The notes below the pieces were generated by a model. The model was not told where the DNA came from. It made no database searches and worked only from the letters and a program-made list of their open reading frames with translations. A program made the position numbers and the translations under genes. From IMG/VR virus record IMGVR_UViG_3300015171_000016, positions 1 through 36,858 of that record: DNA of 36,858 bases. The stretch is one strand, 5' to 3'. The number at the start of each line of letters is the position of its first letter. The first letter of the stretch is position 1. Below are positions 20,133-28,485 of this stretch, piece by piece. This DNA is from a virus.

Positions 20133-20633
20133 AATTCATTTTGCTGGGTTGGTACCGTGATAGGCGGAAAACAAGCGTGGAATGCGCTACCCCGACACCG
20201 GCAAATAGATTCGGAGTTTACCCGACAAGGCAATATCCGAGGCTCGGGAAGTCCCTTAGATTTCCCCAACGTCCAGGGTGATGACGCAAAACTCACCCAC
20301 ATTTTTGGGAAGTAGCTCAGCCGGTAGAGTAGACGACTGTTAATCGTCAGGTCGTTGGTTCGATCCCAACCTTCCCAGCATGATTTCTGCGTAGGAGTTA
20401 GGGCGTTACGCACCTGAGCCGGGAAGGCGATAACTTCAAATCCCGCAAAATTTCAAATCCTCTCCACCCTTAACCGGACGAGACGGCCTCGAAAGAGGGC
20501 AGCAAAAGTATCGACACGAATAGCACACGACGGTGACCCGTAAGATCCACCCAATCAACTGCACACGTTCTTGCTCGATCCTGTCACAGAACCGCAGTAT
20601 CATACAAAAATAATTTAGCACAAGGAAAATAAA
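20133..20633 (+). other. 500-base untranslated stretch holding a tRNA
   Basis: Only the tRNA-Asn gene at 20306-20378 is recognisable. The flanks (20133-20305 and 20379-20633) contain no supported gene, no clear promoter and no second tRNA; some T-arm-like pieces near 20430-20465 do not fold. AAGGAAAATAAA just before 20634 is the capsid ribosome site. Confidence 0.6.
20306..20378 (+). tRNA. tRNA-Asn (anticodon GTT)
   Basis: Complete cloverleaf. Acceptor TGGGAAG pairs with CTTCCCA; D stem GCTC/GAGT; anticodon stem GACGA/TCGTC with loop CTGTTAA (anticodon 20339-20341); T stem GTTGG/CCAAC with loop TTCGATC; discriminator G at 20378. The 3' CCA is not encoded. A phage-borne tRNA would support translation of AAC/AAU codons, which are frequent in the capsid and tail genes. 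It lies between the scaffold-region gene and the capsid gene on the same strand. Confidence 0.95.
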
Positions 20634-21911
20634 ATGGCCGCAACAATCCCATCTTCAATCATCGGAGATTTTAAGGAGCGCTACAATACCAAAGGTATTC
20701 AAGACGCGATCCCGGAATCCCGCGTAATTCTCAAGAACGTAGAATTCGACAAAGCTACCCTCGTCGGAAACGCGTTCCACACCCCGGTTATTCTGTCAGA
20801 CGAAGCCGGTTTCACCTATGCCGCGAACAACGCCGGTAACTATGCGTTGAACGGGCCGATCAGCTTGAATGTGCCGGACGCGCAAGTTCGCCCCGCTCAG
20901 ATCACCCTGGTCTCGCAAATTGCTTACGACGCTCTGTCCCAATCGCTGGGTACTGGCGCCGCGTTCTTGTCCGCGACGAAACTCATCACCAAGCGCATGA
21001 TCGACTCCATGTCCAAACGTGTGGAATTGGCCGCGTTGTACGGTGGAACGGGTCTCGGCAAAACTTCCGCGACTGGTTCGTCCGCTGTTAGTTCGACCAA
21101 GGAAATTGTGGCCTTCACGCAGCAAACCTGGTCCGATGGTATTTGGGCCGGAACGGTGAACAACCAAGTTCAATTCTACAATGGTGTCACCCTGGTCAGC
21201 TCAGGCGCAGATAGCGTGTTCACGATCACCGCTGTGAACCCCACTCTCCGCACCTTGACCGTCTCAGGCTCCACGACCGGTATCGCGGCTCTCCACGCTC
21301 TCGTGGTGACTGTCCCGACGACCCTCGACATTTATTTCAATTCCGCTTATGGAAACGAAATGACTGGTATCGACAAAATCCTCACCAACACCGGCGTTCT
21401 GTTCAACATCGACGCTGCGGTCTACGACCTGTGGAAATCCAACGTGATTGACAATGCCGCTGGCAAATTGACGTTCTTGTCCCTTCAGAACGCGGTTGCG
21501 ACGGCTGTCGGTCGTGGTTTGGACGAATCAGTGGACGTTATCCTGAACCCGAAAGTTTGGGCGAACCTCGTTACCAGCCAATCTGGTGCGCGTCGCTTCG
21601 ACTCGAGCTACAAGAAGACCCAAATGGAAAACGGAGCTGAGAAGCTTACGTTCTACTCGCAGAATGGCACGATGAACATCACGCCGAGCTTGTACCTGAA
21701 AGAAGGGGATTGCTTCATCCTCCCGTTCGACACGTATCAACGCATCGGCTCCATGGACATCGAGTTCATGCCGCAAGTGATGGGTTCTGATGAGTTCTTC
21801 CAGTACGTTCCTGGCTACAACGCCTACGAACTGCGTCTCTGGACCAACCAGCAGATCTTCTGCACGTTGCCCGCTCGTTCAGTGAAAATCTTCAACATCT
21901 CGCTGAGCTAA
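20634..21911 (+). CDS. major capsid protein
   Basis: 425 residues of HK97-fold, P22-type pattern. A helical N-terminal arm (IIGDFKERYNTKGIQDAIPESRVILKNVEF) leads into strand-rich ALNGPISLNVPDAQVRPAQITL. A long spine-helix region follows (FLSATKLITKRMIDSMSKRVELAALYGG). An inserted beta domain lies near 165-230, and the axial domain ends LWTNQQIFCTLPARSVKIFNISL. AAGGAAAATAAA precedes the ATG, and a terminator follows the gene, as expected for the most abundant structural protein. Some residues are missing relative to E-loop-rich HK97, which fits a small podovirus head. Confidence 0.85.
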   Translation: MAATIPSSIIGDFKERYNTKGIQDAIPESRVILKNVEFDKATLVGNAFHTPVILSDEAGFTYAANNAGNYALNGPISLNVPDAQVRPAQITLVSQIAYDALSQSLGTGAAFLSATKLITKRMIDSMSKRVELAALYGGTGLGKTSATGSSAVSSTKEIVAFTQQTWSDGIWAGTVNNQVQFYNGVTLVSSGADSVFTITAVNPTLRTLTVSGSTTGIAALHALVVTVPTTLDIYFNSAYGNEMTGIDKILTNTGVLFNIDAAVYDLWKSNVIDNAAGKLTFLSLQNAVATAVGRGLDESVDVILNPKVWANLVTSQSGARRFDSSYKKTQMENGAEKLTFYSQNGTMNITPSLYLKEGDCFILPFDTYQRIGSMDIEFMPQVMGSDEFFQYVPGYNAYELRLWTNQQIFCTLPARSVKIFNISLS

Positions 21912-21928
21912 TAGTTCTCAAACGGTTT

Positions 21929-21956
21929 GGGGTCATCCGTAAAACCCCCTATTTTT
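21929..21956 (+). terminator. rho-independent terminator after the capsid gene
   Basis: GGGGT (21929-21933) pairs with ACCCC (21944-21948), followed by CTATTTTT (T-tract 21952-21956), 18 bases after the capsid stop. Probably a partial terminator that keeps capsid mRNA abundant relative to the tail genes. Confidence 0.6.
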
Positions 21957-22014
21957 CAAGAAGCTAGTTCTAAGAGTCCGTACGCTTCTATCTATGTATC
22001 AAAAGGAAACTAAA

Positions 22015-23202
22015 ATGTCATTTGTAAAAATTCTCATGTCAGTCCCCGACTCCTGCGAAACGATGAAGAACATTCTTCAATTGAAAGCGAGCCCCGTTAA
22101 CCAGGTCGATAATCAGAATCTCCAAAAGTTAATCGGAGACATGGTAGACGGTTCACAACTGTCCTACACAAAAATCTCTACGTGCTTGGTCCAAGCCACC
22201 GGAAACATTACGTTCAATGGTCTCCTGGCCAATGATACGATCACCGTAAATGGTACCGCCACCCCGGTTGGACCTGGCGCCGGGCCGAATCTCGGCGCGG
22301 CTGCCACCATGGCGTCCGCCGCGAGTACGACCGTCACCAATACGGGCAGTTCAGTTCTGACGGGAGATCTGGCTTTGTCGCCAGCCGGTTCCATTACGGG
22401 CTTCCCTCCTGGGACTGTTTCAGGAACCATCTATAACGGCGGTGCAACAGCATCAGCCGCTCAAACTGCGATGACCGCCGCGTACAATGACTTGGCATCT
22501 CGCCCAACGAACGTTGATCTCACTGGTCAGAACCTCGGTGGATTAACCTTGGTCCCTGGTGTGTACAACTTCTCCACATCTGCTCAATTAACGGGCACTC
22601 TTACCCTGGATGCCCAGAATAACCCGAATGCAGTGTTCGTCTTTAAGATTGGATCGACATTAACGACGGCTTCTGCTTCAACTGTCACTCTAATCAACCA
22701 AGCGAACGCTTCCAATGTGTTCTGGCAAGTGGGAAGTTCTGCGACGATTGGTACGACCACCGCCATGAAAGGTACGATCATCGCCTTGGCGAGCGTCACG
22801 ATGAATACTGGTGCAGCCTTAATCGGACGAGCCCTTGCTCGTACTGCTGCGGTTACGCTCGACACCAACGTCATCACTGTCCCTACTGCTCCTGTTCCGG
22901 CTCCCGGTAGCGGAACAACCTTCACTGCGAAAGTCACCCCGACGGGCTTGTACGAGTTCGCTCTCGGTGCGAATGATACGGCGGCTGCGTTCAACGCGGC
23001 AGTCAAAATCAACGCAATCATGAGTAACCTCGTTTCGGCTTCTGCTGTTGGAAACGTAATTACGATCACCGCGGTTCAACCTGGTGTTACTGGTAGTGCA
23101 ATCGTCATATCGAGTTCCAATAACACTCGGGCCACTGTTGTCACGATGTCCGGCGGTTCAGACGGTGTTGAAGCCACCATCAACTACGGCTGGGCTCAAT
23201 AA
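22015..23202 (+). CDS. virion surface protein with nested DUF3494 ice-binding-like domain
   Basis: 395 residues from ATG 22015, preceded by AAAAGGAAACTAAA; an earlier in-frame ATG lacks a site. Residues ~61-81 (ATGNITFNGLLANDTITVNG) and ~299-384 (TFTAKVTPTGLYEF...AAAFNAAVKINAI...) together form one phage beta domain of the 'DTVTVNG-x-TFTA' type. Between them, about 92-290, lies a full DUF3494 domain: NTGSSVLTGDLALSPAGSITGFPPG, GTIYNGGATASAAQ, AYNDLASRP, GGLTLVPGVYNF, LTLDAQNNPNAVFVFKIGSTL, NVFWQVGSSATIG and GRALARTAAVTLDTN. In bacteria this right-handed beta-solenoid is the fold of type-1 ice-binding proteins and related adhesins. Location between capsid and tailspike suggests a capsid decoration or tail attachment. 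Ice binding itself is not shown. Confidence 0.85.
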   Translation: MSFVKILMSVPDSCETMKNILQLKASPVNQVDNQNLQKLIGDMVDGSQLSYTKISTCLVQATGNITFNGLLANDTITVNGTATPVGPGAGPNLGAAATMASAASTTVTNTGSSVLTGDLALSPAGSITGFPPGTVSGTIYNGGATASAAQTAMTAAYNDLASRPTNVDLTGQNLGGLTLVPGVYNFSTSAQLTGTLTLDAQNNPNAVFVFKIGSTLTTASASTVTLINQANASNVFWQVGSSATIGTTTAMKGTIIALASVTMNTGAALIGRALARTAAVTLDTNVITVPTAPVPAPGSGTTFTAKVTPTGLYEFALGANDTAAAFNAAVKINAIMSNLVSASAVGNVITITAVQPGVTGSAIVISSSNNTRATVVTMSGGSDGVEATINYGWAQ

Positions 23203-23274
23203 TCAATTCTCACAAGCAAGCTGGCTCTGCTCATAAACCAGCACAATTTAAATTTCGACATACAGGAATAAAAA

Positions 23275-26200
23275 ATGTCATTGCTTGTAACTTTTAACGG
23301 CGCCAATTACATCATTCCAACCACCAACGAGGTCGGATGGGGATCAAACCTCGATGCCTATCTCGTCGCTCTCGCTGGGGGTACCCTCCAAAAGACGGGT
23401 GGCCTTTTTACATTAACAGCCCCGCTGGACTTCGGTTCCGGCTTTGGACTAAACGCCCTTTCCTATGCGTCGCGCAGCAGCAATGTCGCGTCGACAGGAG
23501 TTTTGCGCCTCAATAACAATTCCGATGCGATAAGTTTCAGAAACGCGGCCAACAGCGCCGACCTCCCTCTGTCAGTGAATGCGGCAAATCAGCTCATCTT
23601 TAACGGAGCGGTGGTTGATACAGCAGGAGGAACCGTTCTTCTCGCAGACGGTACCCTTTCGTCTCCTTCCCTCGCATTCCTGTCTGAAACCACAATGGGG
23701 CTTTTTAGAAACGCTCCTAGCGCCATGGAATTTGTTGTGGGTGGCACCGCAGTCGTACAAATCACCTCAACAGCCACGACCTTTATGTCCAACGGCGTGT
23801 ACAATACAACGGGAAGCGCCTCCGTCCCCTCCTATTCTTTTAGCGGTAGTAGTAACGCCGGAATGTATCTCAACGGTCTAAACGACATCGGCTTTACGAC
23901 CGCCGGAATTCTGGCGATGGATATTGACGCGAGCCAAGTGGCGCACTTCGCAAATCCACCCATCTTTACTTCGCTTACGGCTTCCACGGTTCCTTTTTTG
24001 AACGCGAGCAAGGTGCTTACGTCTTCGGCAGTTACGCCTACCGAACTTGGCTTTTTATCCGGCGTTACATCGGCGGTCCAAACACAGATAAATGCCAAAG
24101 CGACCGGTACAATTACGGCGGCTAGTGCGAACCGACTCACCTACTATTCCAGTGCCACCACGCTTGCGGGTGTGACCGCCATTACGGCGTCTCGCGCCCT
24201 CTCGTCCGATACTAACGGTCTGCCGGTTGCGTCTACGACGACGGCGACAGAATTGGGTTTTGTTTCGGGTGTCACATCGGCGATTCAAACGCAGATTAAT
24301 ACAAAAGCCCCCTCCGCGAGTCCTGTTTTCACGGGAACTGTCACCACCGCAAATCTTAGCGTGGCTGGACCTCGCCCTTGGGCCGATGTAAGAGCCTATG
24401 GCGCGGTTTGTAACGGCACGACGGATGATATCGTTGCGATTCGGGCGGCGGTTACCGCGTTGGAGGCCGTCGGCGGAGGAACTCTCCTCGTGACCGGTAT
24501 TTGCGGAATCAGCAATACAGTTTATCTTCCGTCGAATGTCACCATTCAAGGAATCGGAAAAGACATCAGCGGTTTCTTCTGCGTCGTAGGTTTTGCGTCT
24601 GGTTCCAGTTGCGTGGAGATCAGACACGCCAATGGAACTTATTATCCGACCGGAGGTTTCGCCGTAAACAGCGCCGTACGTGACATCCTCATCAATGCGG
24701 TAAACGCCCCGAGTGGGTTTACATACGGCGTGGCGCTCAATCTGGTCAATTATGGATCAGTGGAACGCTGCCACATTATCTCCACCACCAAACATGGCGT
24801 GTTCCTCTCAGGAACCGACGGCACAGTCGATCAGATGTACCCCCTTGTTCGGGACTGCTTGTTTGAAAATTGCGGGCGCGATGGCGGAGCCGATACGATA
24901 GGCGGTGGAAATTATACTGGTGGACGAATTTTAAACAACACGATACTTACACCGAACGGAACGGGTATTGATAACGTCAATGTCACAGAAGCCCTTTGGG
25001 AAGGAAACATTTCTATCGGCGCGACTCCGGGACTTGGCAGCATTTGGTCTGACTTCGGCATGACCAACAGCCAAGTCACCAACAACTATATTAAGAACGG
25101 CAGTATCCATCTTTTCGGGTACCTCGCCCCCGGTCTATTGGGCGCGCCGTCGGATATTCTGGTTGAAGGAAACCACATTGTGAACGGTGGAGCTCCCGCC
25201 ATTTTGGTTTCGCCTTCCAACCAAATAGTATCTGACACGCGTGTTACCTACGGCATGAGAATTGTCAACAACCGGATTGAAAATTGTAGCGAAGCCGGAA
25301 TTGTCCTGGTAGATGTCCAAAACTCTATCATTACCGGAAATGTCATAACGAACTGGGGAACAGTCAACAACGCGACAGACGGTATTGCCCTTGCAGAAGG
25401 CCCAAATCCCGCATTGGGGTCCAAACAAAACGTTGTTGCAGATAACTCAGAGATACCTAATGCGGCAACATCTGGTTATCGAGAAACAACAAATTCTAAT
25501 AACAACACCGTATTTGGCAATACTTTTGGGTCGGCTTCGCAGACGTTCTCCCCGACGATTCCCGTTACTGCTTTTAATCTCGCAACACCCCTGAACGTCG
25601 CCGGTGTTATCACTTCCAACCCCGGACGGATCTCTATCGTCACGCCTGCAACTGCCTCCGGCGGATCGGCACTTTCCATCACGGAAGCCGATACGGTGAA
25701 TGCCGTTACAATCCTACCCACGAACGCGGCGTTTATAAACGACGGTATTTTCATAAACACCACCCGCGCAGCAAGTTCTGCCTTTAATTTCGTAGATTTT
25801 CAAGCCGCAGGTGTCAGTAAATTTAGGATCGACGGAACGGGTGCGACCACCTTTTTAGGTTCCATCACAACCGCCCTGGCGGCAAATCGGGCGATAGCAA
25901 CCAATGGGTCTGGCACCCTTGTGGCGTCTACCACAACGGCTACCGAATTGGGCTTTTTAAGCGGCGTCACGTCCGCGATTCAGACCCAGCTCAACGCAAA
26001 GGCCACCGATAGTTTAGTGGTGCACATCGCCGGAGCGGAAACCATTACCGGCGCGAAAAGTTTCTCAGCCGGAATTGGCATCACTCTGCTAAACCAATCT
26101 GCAATTGAATTTGCTGACGCGGGTAGTTTACATGCCATTACATTTGCAGCTCCCAGCACGGTTACCAGCTTCAATTATCTTCTTCCTGCCGCCGCCCCAG

Positions 26201-27867
26201 CGGTAAACGGCGCCATCATGACCGCTCTCACGAGTGGGGCCATGTCGTGGACCTCCACCCTTCCGGCGGCCAACGGAGGAACGGGTACCACAACGAGCAC
26301 GGGAAGCGGAAGCGTCGTTCTTTCGACAAGTCCGACCCTCGTCACGCCGATTCTCGGTACTCCAACGTCGGTCACTCTCACAAACGCGACCGGTCTTCCT
26401 TTAACCACGGGCGTTACAGGAATTTTACCTATTGCGAACGGGGGGACGAATAGCGGAAATGCCTTGGTTAATGGGAAATTGATGGCATCCGTTTCTGGGG
26501 CCATTGTTGAGTCGGCTATAACGAGCACGACAACTGGTACAGGCAGCGTGGTTCTCGCGACGAGTCCAGTTCTGGTTACCCCGAACCTTGGTACGCCATC
26601 GGCTATTGTCTTAACTAATGCTTCAGGAACCGTAACAAATTTAACGCTCGTTACTCCTGCCCTTGGAACTCCGTCGGCTCTAGTTCTCACAAATGCAACC
26701 GGGCTCCCCCTCACGACTGGCGTTACGGGCGTTCTTCCTGTAGCGAATGGCGGAACTGGGGACAATACTTTAGCCGCCCACGGCGTATTAATCGGCAACG
26801 GTACTAGCGCGGTAAGTGTCTCGACCGCCGGTTCTTCCGGTCAAGTTCTAACGAGCAATGGCGCGTCCGCCGATCCCACTTTCCAAAATGTGGCAGGGAC
26901 CGGTACGGTGAATAGTGGTACGCAATTTCAGTTGGCATACTATGCCACGTCTACGAACGCCGTATCTGGGCTCACGCTCATCACGGCCAATCGGGCGCTC
27001 ATCTCCGACGCAAACGGACTCCCCGTTGCCTCAGCGACGACAGCGACGGAACTCGGGTTTGTCAGTGGCGTCACAAGCGCCATTCAAACACAGCTTAATG
27101 CGAAGGCAGGACTGGCGAGTCCGGTTTTTACCGGACAGGTTCAGTTTGCCCCTGGATCAGCAGCAACACCATCATGGGCCTTTTCTACCGACACAAATAC
27201 GGGATCGCATAGCGGCGGCGCGGATCTTTTATACTTCACGACGGGTGGCGTAGATGCTCTGTTGATAGATGATACCCAGCATACTCGGGTCATACTCGGA
27301 ACAGTAGGGGCTCCTGCATACTCTTTTATCGCGGATAACGATACGGGAATTTATTCTCCGGGATCTAACCTCCTCAGTATTGCGACTGGCGGCGTGGATG
27401 CTATAACGATTAGCGCGGCTCAGGCCGTTGCGATTCGCGGAATCGCGACAAGTGGAAACGCCGCAGCAGGTTTTGTTGGGGAGTACATTTCCAGTAGCGT
27501 ATCCTCGGCAAGTGCGGTTTCGGCCACCGGGACTAGCCAATGGTTCGACGTTACCTCGATCAGTTTGACCGCAGGCGACTGGGACGTAAGTTTGGTTCAC
27601 GCCATGATATTGAACGGCTCTGTTACAACAGCAGCCACAAGTGGGATTGGAACAGCCACCGGAAATAGTTCAACAGGTCTTGTGCAGGGAGATAATCGTT
27701 TGAACTTTACGCCATCTACAACGTCTACTGGGGATGTTGGAGTGTCTATTCCGTCTTATCGCGTTTCCATCGCATCCACGACGACCTACTACCTAAAAGC
27801 CCTTTACGTTTATTCGGCTGGAACTCCTCAATCGTATGGTCGCATCTCAGCCAGGAGGGTTCGATAA
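23275..27867 (+). CDS. giant tailspike/tail fibre with pectate-lyase-type beta-helix
   Basis: 1530 residues. An N-terminal attachment part reads YIIPTTNEVGWGSNLDAYL. It leads into several lipocalin- or fibre-like blocks and the first two ELGFxSGVTSA repeats (near residues 254 and 323). From about 365 to 750 comes a parallel beta-helix beginning RPWADVRAYGAVCNGTTDD, the Pectate_lyase_3 start used by phage depolymerases and tailspikes. Next are two more ELGF repeats (888, 1256) and tandem NATGLPLTTGVTG-L-P-ANGGT fibre repeats. The C-terminal domain ends SIASTTTYYLKALYVYSAG...GRISARRVR. It probably recognises and may cleave a host surface polysaccharide. CAGGAATAAAA precedes the ATG. Confidence 0.87.
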   Translation: MSLLVTFNGANYIIPTTNEVGWGSNLDAYLVALAGGTLQKTGGLFTLTAPLDFGSGFGLNALSYASRSSNVASTGVLRLNNNSDAISFRNAANSADLPLSVNAANQLIFNGAVVDTAGGTVLLADGTLSSPSLAFLSETTMGLFRNAPSAMEFVVGGTAVVQITSTATTFMSNGVYNTTGSASVPSYSFSGSSNAGMYLNGLNDIGFTTAGILAMDIDASQVAHFANPPIFTSLTASTVPFLNASKVLTSSAVTPTELGFLSGVTSAVQTQINAKATGTITAASANRLTYYSSATTLAGVTAITASRALSSDTNGLPVASTTTATELGFVSGVTSAIQTQINTKAPSASPVFTGTVTTANLSVAGPRPWADVRAYGAVCNGTTDDIVAIRAAVTALEAVGGGTLLVTGICGISNTVYLPSNVTIQGIGKDISGFFCVVGFASGSSCVEIRHANGTYYPTGGFAVNSAVRDILINAVNAPSGFTYGVALNLVNYGSVERCHIISTTKHGVFLSGTDGTVDQMYPLVRDCLFENCGRDGGADTIGGGNYTGGRILNNTILTPNGTGIDNVNVTEALWEGNISIGATPGLGSIWSDFGMTNSQVTNNYIKNGSIHLFGYLAPGLLGAPSDILVEGNHIVNGGAPAILVSPSNQIVSDTRVTYGMRIVNNRIENCSEAGIVLVDVQNSIITGNVITNWGTVNNATDGIALAEGPNPALGSKQNVVADNSEIPNAATSGYRETTNSNNNTVFGNTFGSASQTFSPTIPVTAFNLATPLNVAGVITSNPGRISIVTPATASGGSALSITEADTVNAVTILPTNAAFINDGIFINTTRAASSAFNFVDFQAAGVSKFRIDGTGATTFLGSITTALAANRAIATNGSGTLVASTTTATELGFLSGVTSAIQTQLNAKATDSLVVHIAGAETITGAKSFSAGIGITLLNQSAIEFADAGSLHAITFAAPSTVTSFNYLLPAAAPAVNGAIMTALTSGAMSWTSTLPAANGGTGTTTSTGSGSVVLSTSPTLVTPILGTPTSVTLTNATGLPLTTGVTGILPIANGGTNSGNALVNGKLMASVSGAIVESAITSTTTGTGSVVLATSPVLVTPNLGTPSAIVLTNASGTVTNLTLVTPALGTPSALVLTNATGLPLTTGVTGVLPVANGGTGDNTLAAHGVLIGNGTSAVSVSTAGSSGQVLTSNGASADPTFQNVAGTGTVNSGTQFQLAYYATSTNAVSGLTLITANRALISDANGLPVASATTATELGFVSGVTSAIQTQLNAKAGLASPVFTGQVQFAPGSAATPSWAFSTDTNTGSHSGGADLLYFTTGGVDALLIDDTQHTRVILGTVGAPAYSFIADNDTGIYSPGSNLLSIATGGVDAITISAAQAVAIRGIATSGNAAAGFVGEYISSSVSSASAVSATGTSQWFDVTSISLTAGDWDVSLVHAMILNGSVTTAATSGIGTATGNSSTGLVQGDNRLNFTPSTTSTGDVGVSIPSYRVSIASTTTYYLKALYVYSAGTPQSYGRISARRVR
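24034..27108 (+). repeat. four copies of a 69-base tail-fibre repeat
   Basis: In-frame copies of the 23-residue unit T-x-T-ELGF-[LV]-SGVTSA-[IV]-QTQ-[IL]-N-x-KA at 24034-24102, 24241-24309, 25936-26004 and 27040-27108. Two lie before the beta-helix and two after. The nucleotide copies differ at many wobble positions, so they are old or selected at protein level. A second repeat family (NATGLPLTTGVTG with flanking VVLATSP-x-LVTP) fills 26290-26790. Confidence 0.85.
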
Positions 27868-28022
27868 TGCCTACATATGACATAGAAATATATACCGCCG
27901 TCGATAGTGTTACTGATTGGTATCTGGCGTCAAGTCATACGCAATCGTCGGACCGGGATTTGCAAATGCAGAGGTTTTTAGCGTCCGGTATTCTACCGGT
28001 GAACATTCGGAACAAACAATAA
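27867..28022 (+). CDS. 51-residue hypothetical protein
   Basis: ATG 27867 overlaps the tailspike stop by one base (TAATG); GCCAGGAGGGTTCG upstream can act as ribosome site. Product MPTYDIEIYTAVDSVTDWY...QSSDRDLQMQRFLASGILPVN. Not recognised. Coupling to the tailspike suggests a fibre-associated role such as a chaperone or cap. Confidence 0.62.
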   Translation: MPTYDIEIYTAVDSVTDWYLASSHTQSSDRDLQMQRFLASGILPVNIRNKQ

Positions 28023-28038
28023 TTTAAGGAGAATTCAA

Positions 28039-28473
28039 ATGATGCCAGACAATATGCCCCAACACGATGACGAAGCAGAAGATGCAGACATGATTAAAAA
28101 AGTCCTGCAAAAAATAATCGACGAGATGGACGGCCTCGAATCCGATCGTATCCATCCGAAGATGCCCGCCACCCCGATGGATGCTGCGGTAGCCCAAGAC
28201 GAAACCCAACCGGACGAACAGAAGATGGCATTCGGTGGAGCCGCCGGTCTTCGCAATCCCGCGAGCAATCATGCAGAAACGCCGGAAGAATCCGAACCAG
28301 AGAACCAATTCAACCAACACGAAGGTTTGGACGACGATATTCTGAAAAAGCTTCTGGATAAAGCCGGGGATGCTAATGAGTCCGGTTCAGAATCAGAAGA
28401 TGAATTCTTGGACTTGCCGCCCGCGATTGCCGACGCCGTTCGCAAGAAACGCCAACCCCTCCCAAAGAAATAA
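28039..28473 (+). CDS. acidic disordered protein
   Basis: 144 residues, rich in Asp/Glu/Pro, with helices at DADMIKKVLQKIIDEMDG and DDDILKKLLDKAGD and a basic end (DAVRKKRQPLPKK). KMAFGGAA in the centre resembles the A-x-GG motifs in later structural proteins. Probably virion-associated or an assembly factor; family unknown. TTAAGGAGAATTC before the ATG. Confidence 0.65.
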   Translation: MMPDNMPQHDDEAEDADMIKKVLQKIIDEMDGLESDRIHPKMPATPMDAAVAQDETQPDEQKMAFGGAAGLRNPASNHAETPEESEPENQFNQHEGLDDDILKKLLDKAGDANESGSESEDEFLDLPPAIADAVRKKRQPLPKK

Positions 28474-28485
28474 CAGGAGATCCTT

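Noticed and set aside
20126-20413. Minus-strand 95-codon frame reading ...GWDRTNDLTINSRLLYRLSY...
   Set aside because: This is the antisense translation of the tRNA-Asn gene; the phrase WDRTNDLTINSRLLYRLSY is a known spurious protein annotated across many genomes.
20380-20470. T-arm-like pieces resembling a second tRNA
   Set aside because: TTCAAATCC-like stretches occur, but no acceptor, D and anticodon stems pair with them; no cloverleaf can be drawn.
23220-23242. GCTGG...CCAGC hairpin between the ice-binding-like and tailspike genes as a terminator
   Set aside because: The stem is only five pairs and no T-run follows; both genes probably share one transcript.
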